The notes beneath the pieces were generated by a model. The model did no database searches. It saw nothing but the letters and a program-made list of their open reading frames with translations, and was not told where the DNA came from. Positions 51,097 through 60,544 of a stretch of 64,000 bases of DNA are shown in pieces; the first letter of the stretch is position 1, and the number at the start of each line of letters is the position of its first letter. Source of the stretch: Burkholderia sp. GAS332 (GTDB lineage Bacteria > Pseudomonadota > Gammaproteobacteria > Burkholderiales > Burkholderiaceae); the NCBI GenBank assembly GCA_900142905.1, contig FSRV01000001.1, forward strand, positions 2,914,001 to 2,978,000. Direction: 5' to 3'. Both the position numbers and the translations under genes were made by a program.

Positions 51097-52854
51097 ATGA
51101 GACCTGCCGTTCGCCTCACTGCCTCCGCGACCAGTGCGCTGCCGCGCTGGCTGCTGCTGACCATCTGTATCGTCTACGCGTTCTTCGGCCTGTTCGGCCG
51201 GGATCCGTGGAAGAACGAGGACGCAGCCGGCTTCGGCGTCATGTGGACGATGGCCAACGGCAGCGCGCACGACTGGCTGCTGCCGAACCTGGTCGGCAAG
51301 TACATGACGGAAGACGGCCCGCTCGGTTACTGGCTCGGCGCCAGCGCGATCCGTGCGCTCGCGCCATGGGTCGACGCGAGCAACGCGTCGCGCGTGTTTA
51401 CGGGCCTGCTGTTCTGCGCGGCCTGCGCGTTCGTCTGGTATGCGGCCTACCTGCTCGGCCGGCGCGCCGAAGTCCAGCCGTTCAAATACGCGTTCGGCGG
51501 CGAGCCGGAGCCGCGCGACTACGGCCGCACGCTCGCCGACGGCGCACTGCTGATCCTGCTCGCCTGCTTCGGCCTTGCCGAACGCGGCCACGAAACCACG
51601 CCGCAACTGGCGCAGTTCTTCGGCATCGCCATGCTCGTCTATGGGCTTGTGCGCATGATCGACAAGCCGATCCAGGGCGCGCTGATCTGGGGCCTGGCGC
51701 TCGGCCTCGTCACCCTGGCAAGCAGCCCGGTGCTGGTTGGCGCGCTGTTGCTCGGTACCCTGGCGATGGCGCTGATCGTGCGCGAGGCGCGTACGCGCTG
51801 GCTGCTGCTGGCCGGTTTGCCGGTGGCGCTCACGCTCGCGGTCGCGTGGCCGATCGCCGCGCTCGCCGCCTTTCCCGATGACGCTGTCTGGTACCTGAAT
51901 CAATGGGTGCACGTCAGCCTGTCATCGTTCGCCGGGCCGCCCGGTTCGGTGGCCGCTTACGCGCTCAAGAACCTGCCGCTCTTTACGTGGCCGGCCTGGC
52001 CGCTCGCGCTCTGGGCGTGGTTCAGCTGGTCGGGGCTGCGGCGCGCACCGCACGTGGCAATTCCGCTGTCGGTGATCGGGCCGCTGCTCGTGCTGGTCGT
52101 GTTGCAGAGCCACCAGTCGAACCGGCTTTACATGCTGCTGCTGCCGCCGCTCGCGGTACTCGCCGCCTTCGCGCTGCCCACGCTCAAACGCGGCGCGATC
52201 AACGCAATCGACTGGTTCGCACTGTTGAGCTTCACGATCCTGGGCAGCTTCGTCTGGCTGGTGTACGTGGCCGGGCTGACTGGCTTCCCGCATCCGCTCG
52301 CGCGCAACCTCGCGCGTCTCGCCCCGGGTTTTGTGCCGCAGTTCAAGATCCTGTCGTTCGTATGCGCGGTCGCCGTGACGATCTGCTGGTTCGTCCTCGT
52401 GCAATGGCGCCTCGCCCGTCATCCGAAAGTCCTGTGGCGCAGCGTGGTGCTCTCGAGCGCCGGCACGACGCTGATGTGGGTGCTGCTAATGACGCTGTGG
52501 CTGCCGGTCGTCAACTACAGCCGGACCTACAAGGACGTCGCCGAGCAGATCGCGAGCCATCTGCCGGATGACTACACCTGCATCTCGCCGGTGCGCCTCG
52601 GTAACGCGCAGATCGCGACGTTCGCCTATTTCGGCGACATGCACTTCTCGTTCAACGAGGATTGCGACGTGATCCTGCGTCAGGACACCCAGGACTTCGG
52701 CGATCCGAGCGCGATGTCGGACTTCATGTGGAAGCTGGTGTGGGAAGGCCGCCGCGTGGCCGACCGCGACGAACGCTTCCGCCTGTACGTGCGGATCGAC
52801 CGTCCGAAGCCGCCGGTCGTCAAACGCCGCAGCTGGCACAAGAAGCTGGACTGA
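51097..52854 (+). CDS. ArnT/GT39-like membrane glycosyltransferase
   Basis: 585 residues from ATG 51097; an in-frame ATG at 51013 would extend it by 28 residues, and neither has a strong Shine-Dalgarno. About 11-12 hydrophobic segments follow the acidic motif FGRDPWKNEDAAGFGVMW in the first periplasmic loop, where GT-C enzymes keep their catalytic Asp/Glu. The soluble C-terminal part (about 470-585) includes DYTCISPVRLGNAQIATFAYFGDMHF. Such enzymes move sugars from undecaprenyl phosphate to lipid A or other targets; donor and acceptor are not identified. It is two bases from the MATE gene, so they are probably co-transcribed. Confidence 0.82.
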   Translation: MRPAVRLTASATSALPRWLLLTICIVYAFFGLFGRDPWKNEDAAGFGVMWTMANGSAHDWLLPNLVGKYMTEDGPLGYWLGASAIRALAPWVDASNASRVFTGLLFCAACAFVWYAAYLLGRRAEVQPFKYAFGGEPEPRDYGRTLADGALLILLACFGLAERGHETTPQLAQFFGIAMLVYGLVRMIDKPIQGALIWGLALGLVTLASSPVLVGALLLGTLAMALIVREARTRWLLLAGLPVALTLAVAWPIAALAAFPDDAVWYLNQWVHVSLSSFAGPPGSVAAYALKNLPLFTWPAWPLALWAWFSWSGLRRAPHVAIPLSVIGPLLVLVVLQSHQSNRLYMLLLPPLAVLAAFALPTLKRGAINAIDWFALLSFTILGSFVWLVYVAGLTGFPHPLARNLARLAPGFVPQFKILSFVCAVAVTICWFVLVQWRLARHPKVLWRSVVLSSAGTTLMWVLLMTLWLPVVNYSRTYKDVAEQIASHLPDDYTCISPVRLGNAQIATFAYFGDMHFSFNEDCDVILRQDTQDFGDPSAMSDFMWKLVWEGRRVADRDERFRLYVRIDRPKPPVVKRRSWHKKLD

Positions 52855-52856
52855 TC

Positions 52857-54236
52857 ATGTTCGCCGACGTACGGAAAATCGCCGGGCTCGCATGGCCCGT
52901 GCTGATCGGCCAGTTGGCGATCATCGCGTTCGGCGTGATCGACACGGCGATGGTCGGCCGCTATTCGGCCGTCGATCTGGCCGCGCTCGGCCTCGGCTCG
53001 TCGATCTATATTTCCGTCTACATCGGTCTGACCGGCATCCTGACCGCGCTGCAACCGATCACCGCGCAACTCTACGGCGCGCGCCGCTACAGCGAGATCG
53101 GCGAGGAAGTGCGCCAGGCGCTGTGGCTCGCGCTCGCGCTGACCGTGATCGGATTTTCGATTCTCTACTTTCCGGGGCCCGTGCTGCAGCTGGCGCGCGT
53201 GCCCGAAGCGCTGCATGAGCGCACGGTCGCCTACCTGCAGATTCTAGCGTTCGGCTTGCCCGCCGGCCTCGCCTTTCGCGTCTACAGTTCGATCACCAAT
53301 GCGGTCGGTAAGCCCCGGCTCGTGATGATCCTGCAGATCGGCGCGCTGCTGCTCAAGTTTCCGCTCAACACGTGGTTCATTTTTGGCGGACTCGGCGTGC
53401 CGGCGCTCGGCGGACCGGGTTGTGCTCTGGCCAGCATCGCGATCAACTGGGCGCTGGCCGTGGTTGGAATGCTGCTGTTGACGCGCGTCGACCTGTTCAA
53501 GCCGTTCGCGATCTTTGCGCACTTCTGCTGGCCGGTCTGGCGCCGGCAGGCAGCGCAGCTGCGCCTGGGCATTCCGATGGGTCTGTCGTACCTGATCGAA
53601 GTCACCTCGTACACGTTCATGGCGCTGTTCATTGCGCGCTTCGGCACGACGACGCTCGCCGGCCACCAGATCGCCGGCAACATCGGCGCAGTGCTCTATA
53701 TGACGCCGCTGTCGATCGGCATCGCTTCGTCGACGCTGGTCGCCCAGGCGCTCGGCGCGCATCGCCCTGAAGCGGCGCGTACGCTGTCGCGGCACGGCAT
53801 CATGATGGCCGTGGCGATCGCCTGCTGTTACGGCGCGATCGTGCTAGTGCTGCGTCCGTACATCATCGAGGGCTATACGCCGAATACGCAGGTCGCGGCG
53901 GCGGCGATGCCGCTGGTGCTGATCGTCGCGTGCTATCACCTGTTCGATGCCTTGCAGATCACGACCGCGTTCGTGCTGCGCGCGTACAAGGTGGCGGTCG
54001 TGCCGACCGTCATCTATGCGATCGCGCTGTGGGGCGTAGGACTCGGCGGCGGGTATCTGCTCGGCTTCAATGTCTCCGGTACCACGCCGGAATGGCTGAC
54101 GGGCGCGCGCGGCTTCTGGGTCGCGAATACCGTCAGCCTGGCAATTGCCGGTATCGGTTTGCTGCTTTACTGGCGCGGTGTGAGCAAGCGGTATTTGCGC
54201 GCCGAGGCGGTGGTCAGGGTGGATACGGCAGCTTGA
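52857..54236 (+). CDS. MATE family multidrug efflux protein (NorM-like)
   Basis: 459 residues with about 12 membrane segments arranged in two similar halves. It starts MFADVRKIAGLAWPVLIGQLAIIAFGVIDTAMVGRYSAVDLAALGLGSSIY, the classical MATE N-terminus, and has a matching second-half entry LRLGIPMGLSYLIEVTSYTFMALFIARFGTTTLAGHQIAGNI. It should export cationic compounds with Na+ or H+. The longer open frame from 52662 overlaps the glycosyltransferase and is rejected. Confidence 0.92.
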   Translation: MFADVRKIAGLAWPVLIGQLAIIAFGVIDTAMVGRYSAVDLAALGLGSSIYISVYIGLTGILTALQPITAQLYGARRYSEIGEEVRQALWLALALTVIGFSILYFPGPVLQLARVPEALHERTVAYLQILAFGLPAGLAFRVYSSITNAVGKPRLVMILQIGALLLKFPLNTWFIFGGLGVPALGGPGCALASIAINWALAVVGMLLLTRVDLFKPFAIFAHFCWPVWRRQAAQLRLGIPMGLSYLIEVTSYTFMALFIARFGTTTLAGHQIAGNIGAVLYMTPLSIGIASSTLVAQALGAHRPEAARTLSRHGIMMAVAIACCYGAIVLVLRPYIIEGYTPNTQVAAAAMPLVLIVACYHLFDALQITTAFVLRAYKVAVVPTVIYAIALWGVGLGGGYLLGFNVSGTTPEWLTGARGFWVANTVSLAIAGIGLLLYWRGVSKRYLRAEAVVRVDTAA

Positions 54237-54418
54237 CGCGGCGGATCGGGCCCATTGAAATTGATAGGGTTTTTCGACCGAATCCCAGAAGCCGGCAAGC
54301 AAGCAAACAAGACTGCCTGAGCATGGCCTCGCTATGCTAGCCGGGTTTCCAGGCCGTACCGGCTGCGCCCTGTCGAAGTGGTATGGAATACCTGACCGTT
54401 AGTTGCATCTTGGGCCTA

Positions 54419-54445
54419 TAAAAAGCGGCTGCGTCTGGTAGCCGC
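54419..54445 (-). terminator. Rho-independent terminator after the decarboxylase-like gene
   Basis: On the minus strand GCGGCT, a nine-base loop, AGCCGC and TTTTTA, 19 bases after the stop at 54464. Confidence 0.75.
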
Positions 54446-54463
54446 CCGCCCTTCACTTTTGCC

Positions 54464-54892
54464 TCAAGCCGCTTGCGCTTCCTCCGACGCGTGCCCCTGC
54501 TCCAACGCCTGATCACGCCGCTCGAAAATTTCCCGCGCCGCGAACAGCGCGTTCAGCGCCGCCGGGAAGCCTGCGTAGAGCGCCATCTGCATGAACACTT
54601 CGACAATCTCCTCGCGCGTGCAGCCGACGTTCAATGCCGCCTCGATATGCACCTTCAACTGCGGTTGCGCGCAGCCGAGCGTCGCCAGCGATGCAATCGT
54701 CGCGATCTCTCTCGCGCGCAGATCGAGTTGTGGCCGGCTGTAAATATCGCCGAAGCCGAATTCGATCAGCAGGCGTCCGAAATCCGGCGCGATCGGCGCA
54801 AGCGCGGCGATCACCTGCTCGCCGGTCGAGCCGTCGATTTCCTTCAGTTTGTTCCAGCCTCGGGTGTAGCGATCGTTTTGTGCGTGTTCCAT
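54464..54892 (-). CDS. Carboxymuconolactone decarboxylase/AhpD-like protein
   Basis: 142 residues of the CMD family, with the helix-rich core FGRLLIEFGFGDIYSRPQLDLRAREIATIASLATLGCAQPQLKVHIEAALNVGCTREEIVEVFMQMALYAGFPAALNAL. It resembles gamma-carboxymuconolactone decarboxylase (PcaC). No other protocatechuate pathway genes are nearby, and the CxxC of AhpD is missing, so the activity is uncertain. The start at 54892 has AAGGA six bases upstream and lies inside the 3' end of the merR-type gene (49-base overlap), which implies joint transcription from the MerR promoter. Confidence 0.85.
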   Translation of the reverse strand: MEHAQNDRYTRGWNKLKEIDGSTGEQVIAALAPIAPDFGRLLIEFGFGDIYSRPQLDLRAREIATIASLATLGCAQPQLKVHIEAALNVGCTREEIVEVFMQMALYAGFPAALNALFAAREIFERRDQALEQGHASEEAQAA

Positions 54893-55353
54893 GGTGAGTC
54901 CTTTTCCGAGTGCGAAAGCGATTGGGTTTCGTCGATCTGTCGTGTCGGCGTGCTCGCGACGGAAGTCTGCTCAGCGGTTTGCTGCGCAGCTGCTTCGTAG
55001 TAAGCGATCTTGTCGATGATCGCGCCGAGATTGCTCTGCAACTCGGCGATCCGCGCCAAAACCGCATCCCGATGCGTCACCAGCATGTCGCGGCGCTCAC
55101 CCACCGTAGGCTGACCTTCTGCCCGCAGCGCCGCGAACGCCTGCATCCCGGCGATCGGCATACCGGTCGCCTTCAGACGCATCACGAATCGCAGCCAGTC
55201 GAGATCGGCCGGCGAATACAGGCGATGCCCCGCCTGCGTGCGCCCGACCGCCCGAATCAGCCCAGCCTGCTCGTAATAACGCAGCGTATGGGTGGAGACG
55301 CCGATGATCCCGGCGACCTCGCCGATGGTGAGTGCTTTTGACATTTTCGACAT
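54844..55353 (-). CDS. MerR family transcriptional regulator
   Basis: 169 residues. The helix-turn-helix and wing (LTIGEVAGIIGVSTHTLRYYEQAGLIRAVGRTQAGHRLYSPADLDWLRFVMRLKATGMPIAGMQAF) are followed by a dimerisation coiled coil around residues 90-125. No cysteine or metal motif is present, as in the AdhR/NmlR-like group that senses aldehydes or other small molecules. The start may be 55353 or 55344. The last 49 bases overlap the CMD gene, and upstream lies a typical MerR promoter with a 19-base spacer, so it probably activates its own operon. Confidence 0.9.
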   Translation of the reverse strand: MSKMSKALTIGEVAGIIGVSTHTLRYYEQAGLIRAVGRTQAGHRLYSPADLDWLRFVMRLKATGMPIAGMQAFAALRAEGQPTVGERRDMLVTHRDAVLARIAELQSNLGAIIDKIAYYEAAAQQTAEQTSVASTPTRQIDETQSLSHSEKDSPWNTHKTIATPEAGTN

Positions 55354-55363
55354 GACGGAACTC

Positions 55364-55394
55364 AGGTTAGGACTTCGAGTGCACTCTAAGTCAA
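55364..55394 (-). promoter_or_regulatory. MerR-type promoter with operator
   Basis: On the minus strand TTGACT (55389-55394), 19-base spacer, TAACCT (55364-55369). The spacer holds the inverted repeat ACTTAGAGTG-CACTCGAAGT (55372-55391). The over-long spacer with central palindrome is the signature of MerR-activated promoters. The -10 is 11 bases before the regulator start at 55353. Confidence 0.85.
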
Positions 55395-55665
55395 GTGGAA
55401 GACGCTGTCATTTATCCGCGCTGTCATTATTTACGGTGGGCCACATTGATCGATAAACTCAAAACTGCTTAATCGCCAGGCAAAAGCTTCAAATATTGTC
55501 CAGCCTGATTTACTTGTCATGAATCGATCGGTATAAATCGTCGGCGTTTGCAAATAAGGGCGCGCAATTTGTTCTATGCTTAAGCGCAGCGCCTGCTGAC
55601 AGGCTGCGTCGTCCCGAGTTTTCCCTTTGCGGCTAATTTATGTTGCCCTCAATGGAGTGCTTGCC
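55395..55665 (+). other. Upstream region of the ComEA-like gene
   Basis: The divergent intergenic region from 55354 to 55665 is 312 bases. Beyond the MerR promoter it is rather AT-rich, with TTTACTTGTCATGAATCG and TTTGTTCTATGCTTAAGC. TATGCT at about 55575 is a weak -10 candidate. No RNA gene or repeat was recognised. Confidence 0.4.
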
Positions 55666-56250
55666 ATGCTGAAGAAGCTTTTGATGCTTTGCCTTGCTTT
55701 GGCTTTGTCGCTGTCGGCCGGATTTGCGGCGGCCGTCGAAGTGAACTCCGCCGACCAGGCGGCGCTCGAATCGGTCAAGGGCATCGGCCCAGTGCATGCG
55801 AAAGCGATTATCGACGAACGCACCAAGAACGGCCCGTTCAAGGACGCTGACGATCTCGCGACGCGCGTCAAAGGCCTCGGCACCAAATCGGTGACCAATC
55901 TCGAAGCGGCAGGCTTGACCGTCAACGGCGCGTCCACGCCGCCTACGGGTGCCAAGGCCGCCTCGAAGTCCAGCAGCACCGCTAGCACCAAGGCAGCGCC
56001 TGCGGCGACTACCGCGGCCGCAACAACGACACAAGCGGCACCGGCTGCGCCCGCCGAAGCATCCAGCACCAAGGCGTCGAAGTCGAAGAAAAAGAGCAAG
56101 GCTGCGGCGTCCGACGCGGCGGCAGCTTCCGCGCCGGCCACGACGGCCGCTGCTAGTGCGCCGGCCGACGCATCCGGCGCCAAGGCTTCAAAGAAGAAGG
56201 CGAAGAAGAGCAAGGCTGCATCGGCCGCGGCTGCCTCTGGCGGCGCGTAA
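55666..56250 (+). CDS. ComEA-like helix-hairpin-helix protein with histone H1-like tail
   Basis: 194 residues. A signal peptide (MLKKLLMLCLALALSLSAGFAAA-V) is followed by a ComEA-type double helix-hairpin-helix (about 24-90: VEVNSADQAALESVKGIGPVHAKAIIDERTKNGPFKDADDLATRVKGLGTKSVTNLEAAGL). A Lys/Ala/Ser/Thr-rich tail of about 100 residues has repeated KASKxKKKxKAA blocks. The HHH domain binds DNA and suggests an exported DNA-binding role, as in natural transformation. The basic H1-like tail should add non-specific DNA binding. The start at 55666 is preferred over 55627 because it opens the signal peptide. Confidence 0.82.
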   Translation: MLKKLLMLCLALALSLSAGFAAAVEVNSADQAALESVKGIGPVHAKAIIDERTKNGPFKDADDLATRVKGLGTKSVTNLEAAGLTVNGASTPPTGAKAASKSSSTASTKAAPAATTAAATTTQAAPAAPAEASSTKASKSKKKSKAAASDAAAASAPATTAAASAPADASGAKASKKKAKKSKAASAAAASGGA

Positions 56251-56425
56251 ACCGGGTAGAGCGCCGGCAGCATGGCGGCAGCGCGGGTCACATGTGATGT
56301 ACGCATGATGGACAAACAAACGCTGCCCGCTCCCGTCCGCCTCCCCTCCACTGGCGCCGCGCGACCGCGCGGCGTTTTCACCCGCTGACTCGTCGAACAC
56401 GGGTCGGCATTCAAGAGAGACCGTC

Positions 56426-56854
56426 ATGAGCCTACTCGACACTATCGGTTCCCTGGTTGGCAAATCGCCTGAAGGCGGTGGTCAGCAAGCCCTCGTTTCA
56501 GCCGCACTGGAATTCGTCAACAACCAGCCGGGCGGCCTGAACGGCCTGATCAGCAGCTTCAAGGAAAAAGGCCTCGGCGACGTCGTTTCGTCGTGGGTCG
56601 GTAACGGTGAGAACCAGGCGATCGCACCCGATGCACTGCACAGCGTGCTCGGCTCCGATGCTGTCGCCAGCCTCGCAGCGAAAGCCGGTGTGCAGCCGGA
56701 TCAGGTCACGGGTTTGCTGTCGCAGATTCTGCCGCACGTCGTCAACGCAGCAACGCCCAATGGTGAAGTGCCCGCCGAGGGCCAGGTGAACACGAGCAGC
56801 GTGCTCGGCGCCCTCAGCAGTCTGTCGTCGCTGTTCGGCAAGGGCAACGCGTAA
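56426..56854 (+). CDS. DUF937 / YidB-like protein
   Basis: 142 residues. It starts MSLLDTIGSLVGKSPEGGGQQALVSAALEFVNNQPGGLNGLISSFKEKGLGDVVSSWVGNGENQAIAPDALHSVLGSDAVASLAAKAGVQPDQVTGLLSQILPHVVNAATPNG, the pattern of E. coli YidB and the DUF937 family. It is soluble and probably helical with no known function. It stands alone between the ComEA-like gene and an intrinsic terminator. Confidence 0.88.
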   Translation: MSLLDTIGSLVGKSPEGGGQQALVSAALEFVNNQPGGLNGLISSFKEKGLGDVVSSWVGNGENQAIAPDALHSVLGSDAVASLAAKAGVQPDQVTGLLSQILPHVVNAATPNGEVPAEGQVNTSSVLGALSSLSSLFGKGNA

Positions 56855-56904
56855 CGCCGAACGTACCGCCGCCGCCGCGCTGATTCGGGTGCACCGCGGC
56901 AAAT

Positions 56905-56941
56905 AAAAAGGGCAACGAATCAAGATTCGTTGCCCTTTTTT
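56905..56941. terminator. Bidirectional terminator between DUF937 gene and clpB
   Basis: AAAAAGGGCAACGAATC, AA loop, GATTCGTTGCCCTTTTTT. Long perfect stem with A and T runs on both sides, between convergent genes. Confidence 0.92.
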
Positions 56942-57022
56942 CATTCGTCCGTCAGGGGCGGCTCAACCACCCCCGCCCTGTCGAAGCTGCGATACGCGCC
57001 GCAGGGGTGACTGAAACACCAC

Positions 57023-59620
57023 TTAATGCACGACGCGGTCGAACACCAGCTTGCCGTCTTCCACTTCGACCGGAATCACATCCTTCGGACCGAACTTGCC
57101 CGCCAGGATCAGCTTGGCGACCGGGTTCTCGATCTCTTGCTGGATCGCACGCTTTAACGGCCGCGCCCCGAACAGCGGATCGTAGCCCACCTTGCCGACA
57201 TGCTCGAGCGCCGCGTCCGACACCACCAGTTGCATGTCGAGCTTGGCAAGTCGTTCATGCAGACGCTGCAACTGAATCCGCGCGATCGACTGAATGTTCG
57301 AGCGGTCGAGCGCATGAAACACCACGACGTCGTCGATCCGGTTCAGGAACTCGGGCCGGAAATGCAGCTTCACTTCTTCCCAGACTGCGTCCTTCACCGC
57401 TTCCTGCGGCTCGCCGACCATCGCCTGGATCACCTGCGAACCGAGGTTCGACGTCATCACGATCACCGTGTTCTTGAAGTCCACAGTGCGGCCCTGGCCG
57501 TCGGTCATGCGGCCGTCGTCGAGCACTTGCAGCAGGACGTTGAACACATCCGGATGTGCCTTCTCGATTTCGTCGAGCAGGATCACGCTGTACGGCTTGC
57601 GGCGCACGGCTTCGGTCAGGTAACCCCCTTCCTCGTAGCCGACATAGCCCGGCGGCGCGCCGATCAAGCGCGCGACGCTATGCTTCTCCATGAATTCGCT
57701 CATGTCGATACGGATCAGATGATCTTCCGAATCGAACAGGAACGACGCCAGCGCCTTGCACAACTCGGTCTTGCCCACACCCGTCGGCCCCAGGAACAGG
57801 AACGAGCCATACGGCCGGTTCGGATCCGCCAGACCCGCACGCGAACGGCGAATTGCATCCGCCACCGCCGTGATCGCTTCGTCCTGACCGACCACGCGGT
57901 CGTGCAGTTTCTCTTCGATCTGCAGCAGCTTTTCGCGCTCGCCCTGCATCATGCGCGACACCGGAATGCCGGTGGAACGCGAGACGACTTCAGCGATTTC
58001 CTCCGCGCCGACTTGCGTGCGCAACAGACGCGGCCGGGTCGGGTTGTTCTGCTCCTTCGCTTCGGCCTGGGTCACTTCCTTCAACTGTGCTTCGAGACCC
58101 GGCAGCTTGCCGTACTGCAACTCGGCGACCTTCTCCAGCTTGCCTTCACGCTGCAAGCGAACGATTTCCGCACGCGTTTTCTCGATGTCTTCCTTCAACT
58201 GCGCGCTGCCCTGCACCGCCGCTTTTTCCGCGGTCCAGATTTCTTCGAGGTCCGAATATTCGCGATCCAGCCGCTCGATTTCTTCTTCGATCAGTTGCAG
58301 ACGCTTTTGCGACGCCTCGTCCTTTTCCTTCTTGACCGCTTCGCGCTCGATCTTCAACTGGATCAACCGCCGGTCGAGCCGATCCATCTCTTCCGGCTTC
58401 GAGTCGATTTCCATCTTGATCTTCGAAGCAGCTTCGTCGATCAGGTCGATGGCCTTGTCCGGCAGGAAACGATCGGTGATGTAGCGATGCGACAGTTCGG
58501 CCGCGGCGACGATCGCCGGATCGGTGATGTCGACGCCGTGATGCAGCTCGTACTTTTCCTGCAAACCGCGCAGGATCGCGATGGTTGCCTCGACCGACGG
58601 TTCGTCGACCAGCACCTTCTGGAAGCGGCGCTCAAGCGCAGCGTCCTTCTCGATGTACTTGCGATATTCATCGAGCGTGGTGGCGCCGACGCAATGCAGT
58701 TCGCCGCGCGAGAGCGCCGGCTTGAGCATGTTGCCGGCGTCCATGGCGCCTTCGGCCTTGCCCGCGCCGACCATCGTGTGAATTTCGTCGATGAAGACGA
58801 TGGTCTGGCCTTCGTCCTTCGCGATGTCGTGAAGCACGGCCTTCAGGCGTTCTTCGAACTCGCCGCGGTATTTCGCGCCGGCCAGCAACGCCGCCATGTC
58901 CAAAGACAGCACGCGCTTGCCTTTCAGCGTTTCCGGCACTTCGCCGTTGACGATGCGCTGCGCGAGGCCTTCGACGATCGCAGTTTTACCTACGCCCGGC
59001 TCGCCGATCAGCACCGGATTGTTCTTGGTGCGACGCTGCAGGATCTGGATCGAGCGGCGAATTTCGTCGTCACGGCCGATCACGGGGTCGAGCTTGCCTG
59101 CCCGCGCACGCTCGGTCAGATCGACGGTGTATTTCTTCAGCGCTTCACGCTGGCTTTCGGCGTCCTGGCTATGCACTTGCGAACCGCCGCGCACCGCCGC
59201 GATCGCGCTTTCCAGCGACTTGCGCGACAGCCCGTGCTGACGCGCGAGACGGCCGGCCTCGCCTTTATCGTCGGCGACCGCGAGCAGGAACATCTCGCTC
59301 GCGATGAACGTGTCGTTGAGTTTTTGGGCTTCCTTGTCCGCCTGGTTCAGCAAGCCGGTCAGTTCACGGCCGATCTGCACGTTGCCGTCCGTGCCCTGCA
59401 CCTGCGGCAGGCGCGTGATGGCATCGTCCAGCGCGGTTTGCAGCGCCTGAACGTGCACGCCGGCACGCGAGAGCAGCGAGCGCGCCGAACCATCCTGCTG
59501 GGCAACAAGCGCCGACAGGACGTGAACCGCTTCAATGTATTGATTGTCATGACCGACGGCAAGGCTCTGCGCGTCGGCCAGTGCTTCCTGGAATTTAGTG
59601 GTTAGTTTGTCGATTCTCAT
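57023..59620 (-). CDS. clpB: Disaggregase chaperone ClpB
   Basis: 865 residues. Clp N-domain (1-145) starts [42 protein letters not shown]-1 has Walker [19 protein letters not shown]. The long coiled-coil middle domain (about 410-530, [43 protein letters not shown]) identifies ClpB rather than ClpA/C. AAA-2 has [19 protein letters not shown]. It rescues aggregated proteins with DnaK. ATG 59620 has GGAGG seven bases upstream; a frame open to 59650 is rejected. Transcription starts from a clear sigma-32 promoter. Confidence 0.97.
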   Translation of the reverse strand: MRIDKLTTKFQEALADAQSLAVGHDNQYIEAVHVLSALVAQQDGSARSLLSRAGVHVQALQTALDDAITRLPQVQGTDGNVQIGRELTGLLNQADKEAQKLNDTFIASEMFLLAVADDKGEAGRLARQHGLSRKSLESAIAAVRGGSQVHSQDAESQREALKKYTVDLTERARAGKLDPVIGRDDEIRRSIQILQRRTKNNPVLIGEPGVGKTAIVEGLAQRIVNGEVPETLKGKRVLSLDMAALLAGAKYRGEFEERLKAVLHDIAKDEGQTIVFIDEIHTMVGAGKAEGAMDAGNMLKPALSRGELHCVGATTLDEYRKYIEKDAALERRFQKVLVDEPSVEATIAILRGLQEKYELHHGVDITDPAIVAAAELSHRYITDRFLPDKAIDLIDEAASKIKMEIDSKPEEMDRLDRRLIQLKIEREAVKKEKDEASQKRLQLIEEEIERLDREYSDLEEIWTAEKAAVQGSAQLKEDIEKTRAEIVRLQREGKLEKVAELQYGKLPGLEAQLKEVTQAEAKEQNNPTRPRLLRTQVGAEEIAEVVSRSTGIPVSRMMQGEREKLLQIEEKLHDRVVGQDEAITAVADAIRRSRAGLADPNRPYGSFLFLGPTGVGKTELCKALASFLFDSEDHLIRIDMSEFMEKHSVARLIGAPPGYVGYEEGGYLTEAVRRKPYSVILLDEIEKAHPDVFNVLLQVLDDGRMTDGQGRTVDFKNTVIVMTSNLGSQVIQAMVGEPQEAVKDAVWEEVKLHFRPEFLNRIDDVVVFHALDRSNIQSIARIQLQRLHERLAKLDMQLVVSDAALEHVGKVGYDPLFGARPLKRAIQQEIENPVAKLILAGKFGPKDVIPVEVEDGKLVFDRVVH

Positions 59621-59648
59621 CAAGAGACCTCCAATTTCGATTACCACC

Positions 59649-59677
59649 AAATTGAGGCGTTTTACGCAGGTTTCAAG
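59649..59677 (-). promoter_or_regulatory. sigma-32 (heat-shock) promoter of clpB
   Basis: On the minus strand CTTGAAA (59671-59677), a 13-base spacer, CCTCAATTT (59649-59657), close to the sigma-32 consensus CTTGAAA-N12-14-CCCCAT. It lies 28 bases before the clpB start. Confidence 0.82.
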
Positions 59678-59739
59678 CGCTTTTTTGCAATCAGCAGCAA
59701 CTATTTAACATTTGCCGCGCGAGAACTTGCCGGCCGGCT

Positions 59740-60240
59740 TCAGGAAAGCGGCGCCGCGCCGCCGCCAGCAGGCGCGGCCGGCACGATCGGGATGACGGTG
59801 CTTAAACCCAACAGCGCAGCCAGCGGGCCGTGCGGCTCTGCAACCTCGCCGATCGTGTGGCGGTCGAGTTCAGCGAGGAACGCGTTGCGCGCCGCCTCGA
59901 GCGCGCCGCGCAAACGGCAGTGCGGTGTAATGACACAGGCGCGGCGCTCGCCTTGCTGGTCCGGGAAGCAGCCGACCAGCGCAAAGTCGCTTTCCGTGGC
60001 CCGCACGATCTCGCCCACCGTCAACGCGCTGGTTTGTTCGGCGAGCCGCAGACCGCCGTTACGCCCGCGCACGGTCTCGACCCAGCCGAGTTCGCCGAGT
60101 TGCTGCACCACCTTCATCAAATGGTTCTTGGAGATCCCGTACGCGTCCGAGATGTCCTGGATGGTCGACAAGCCTTCACCGCGGACGGCGAGGTAGAGCA
60201 GGACGCGTAATGAGTAATCCGTATAGTCGGTCAGTCTCAT
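59740..60240 (-). CDS. nsrR: Rrf2-family nitric oxide-sensing repressor NsrR
   Basis: 166 residues. The winged helix MRLTDYTDYSLRVLLYLAVRGEGLSTIQDISDAYGISKNHLMKVVQQLGELGWVETVRGRNGGLRLA is the Rrf2 N-terminus. Three cysteines (C91, C102, C108; GCFPDQQ, RACVITPHCRL) fit the NsrR iron-sulphur site, and the HCRL wording is NsrR-like rather than IscR-like. The 20-residue Pro/Ala/Gly tail is unusual. ATG 60240 opens the conserved start; a frame open to 60327 is rejected. A 23-base NsrR-like palindrome upstream and the adjacent truncated haemoglobin support the role. Confidence 0.85.
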   Translation of the reverse strand: MRLTDYTDYSLRVLLYLAVRGEGLSTIQDISDAYGISKNHLMKVVQQLGELGWVETVRGRNGGLRLAEQTSALTVGEIVRATESDFALVGCFPDQQGERRACVITPHCRLRGALEAARNAFLAELDRHTIGEVAEPHGPLAALLGLSTVIPIVPAAPAGGGAAPLS

Positions 60241-60544
60241 AAGTGCAGGTGCCACGATGGGCGCAAGCCGCGATCCGGGGGATAACCGCGTCGATGCAAG
60301 GGTTGCGGGCGGCCGTCGCTTCACCATAAGATGCAGGCGCTACGCATATTTTTCTATTCTGCGCTGACGGTCGGTGTTTGTCTTTCGGTAGCAATGGTAA
60401 CGTTTCCCGCCTAGGCCATTCATACGAAAAGCAGGGTAATAGCGGCCTACTTCCTTTCGTTTAGGTAGAGTTTGAGGCCATTCCTGACTGTCTGTGGCGG
60501 CGTGTGGCGATTCACAATGAATAACTGCATTATCTGGAATTTGC
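60241..60544. other. Divergent nsrR/haemoglobin control region
   Basis: 304 bases. It holds the NsrR-type site (60328-60350). Nearer the haemoglobin gene is a TGCATTATC and TTTGCATGAA pair (60526-60548) that could be half-sites. Two opposite starts are expected here; other elements were not identified. Confidence 0.5.
60328..60350. promoter_or_regulatory. NsrR-type operator
   Basis: AAGATGC-N9-GCATATT, the 7-9-7 spacing of the known NsrR consensus (AAGATGCATTT-N-AAATGCATCTT). It lies 88 bases upstream of nsrR and 195 before the haemoglobin gene. Confidence 0.65.

Noticed and set aside
57200..59605. An 801-codon plus-strand frame opposite clpB
   Set aside because: Same artefact; its His/Arg/Leu-rich product matches no family while clpB is beyond doubt.
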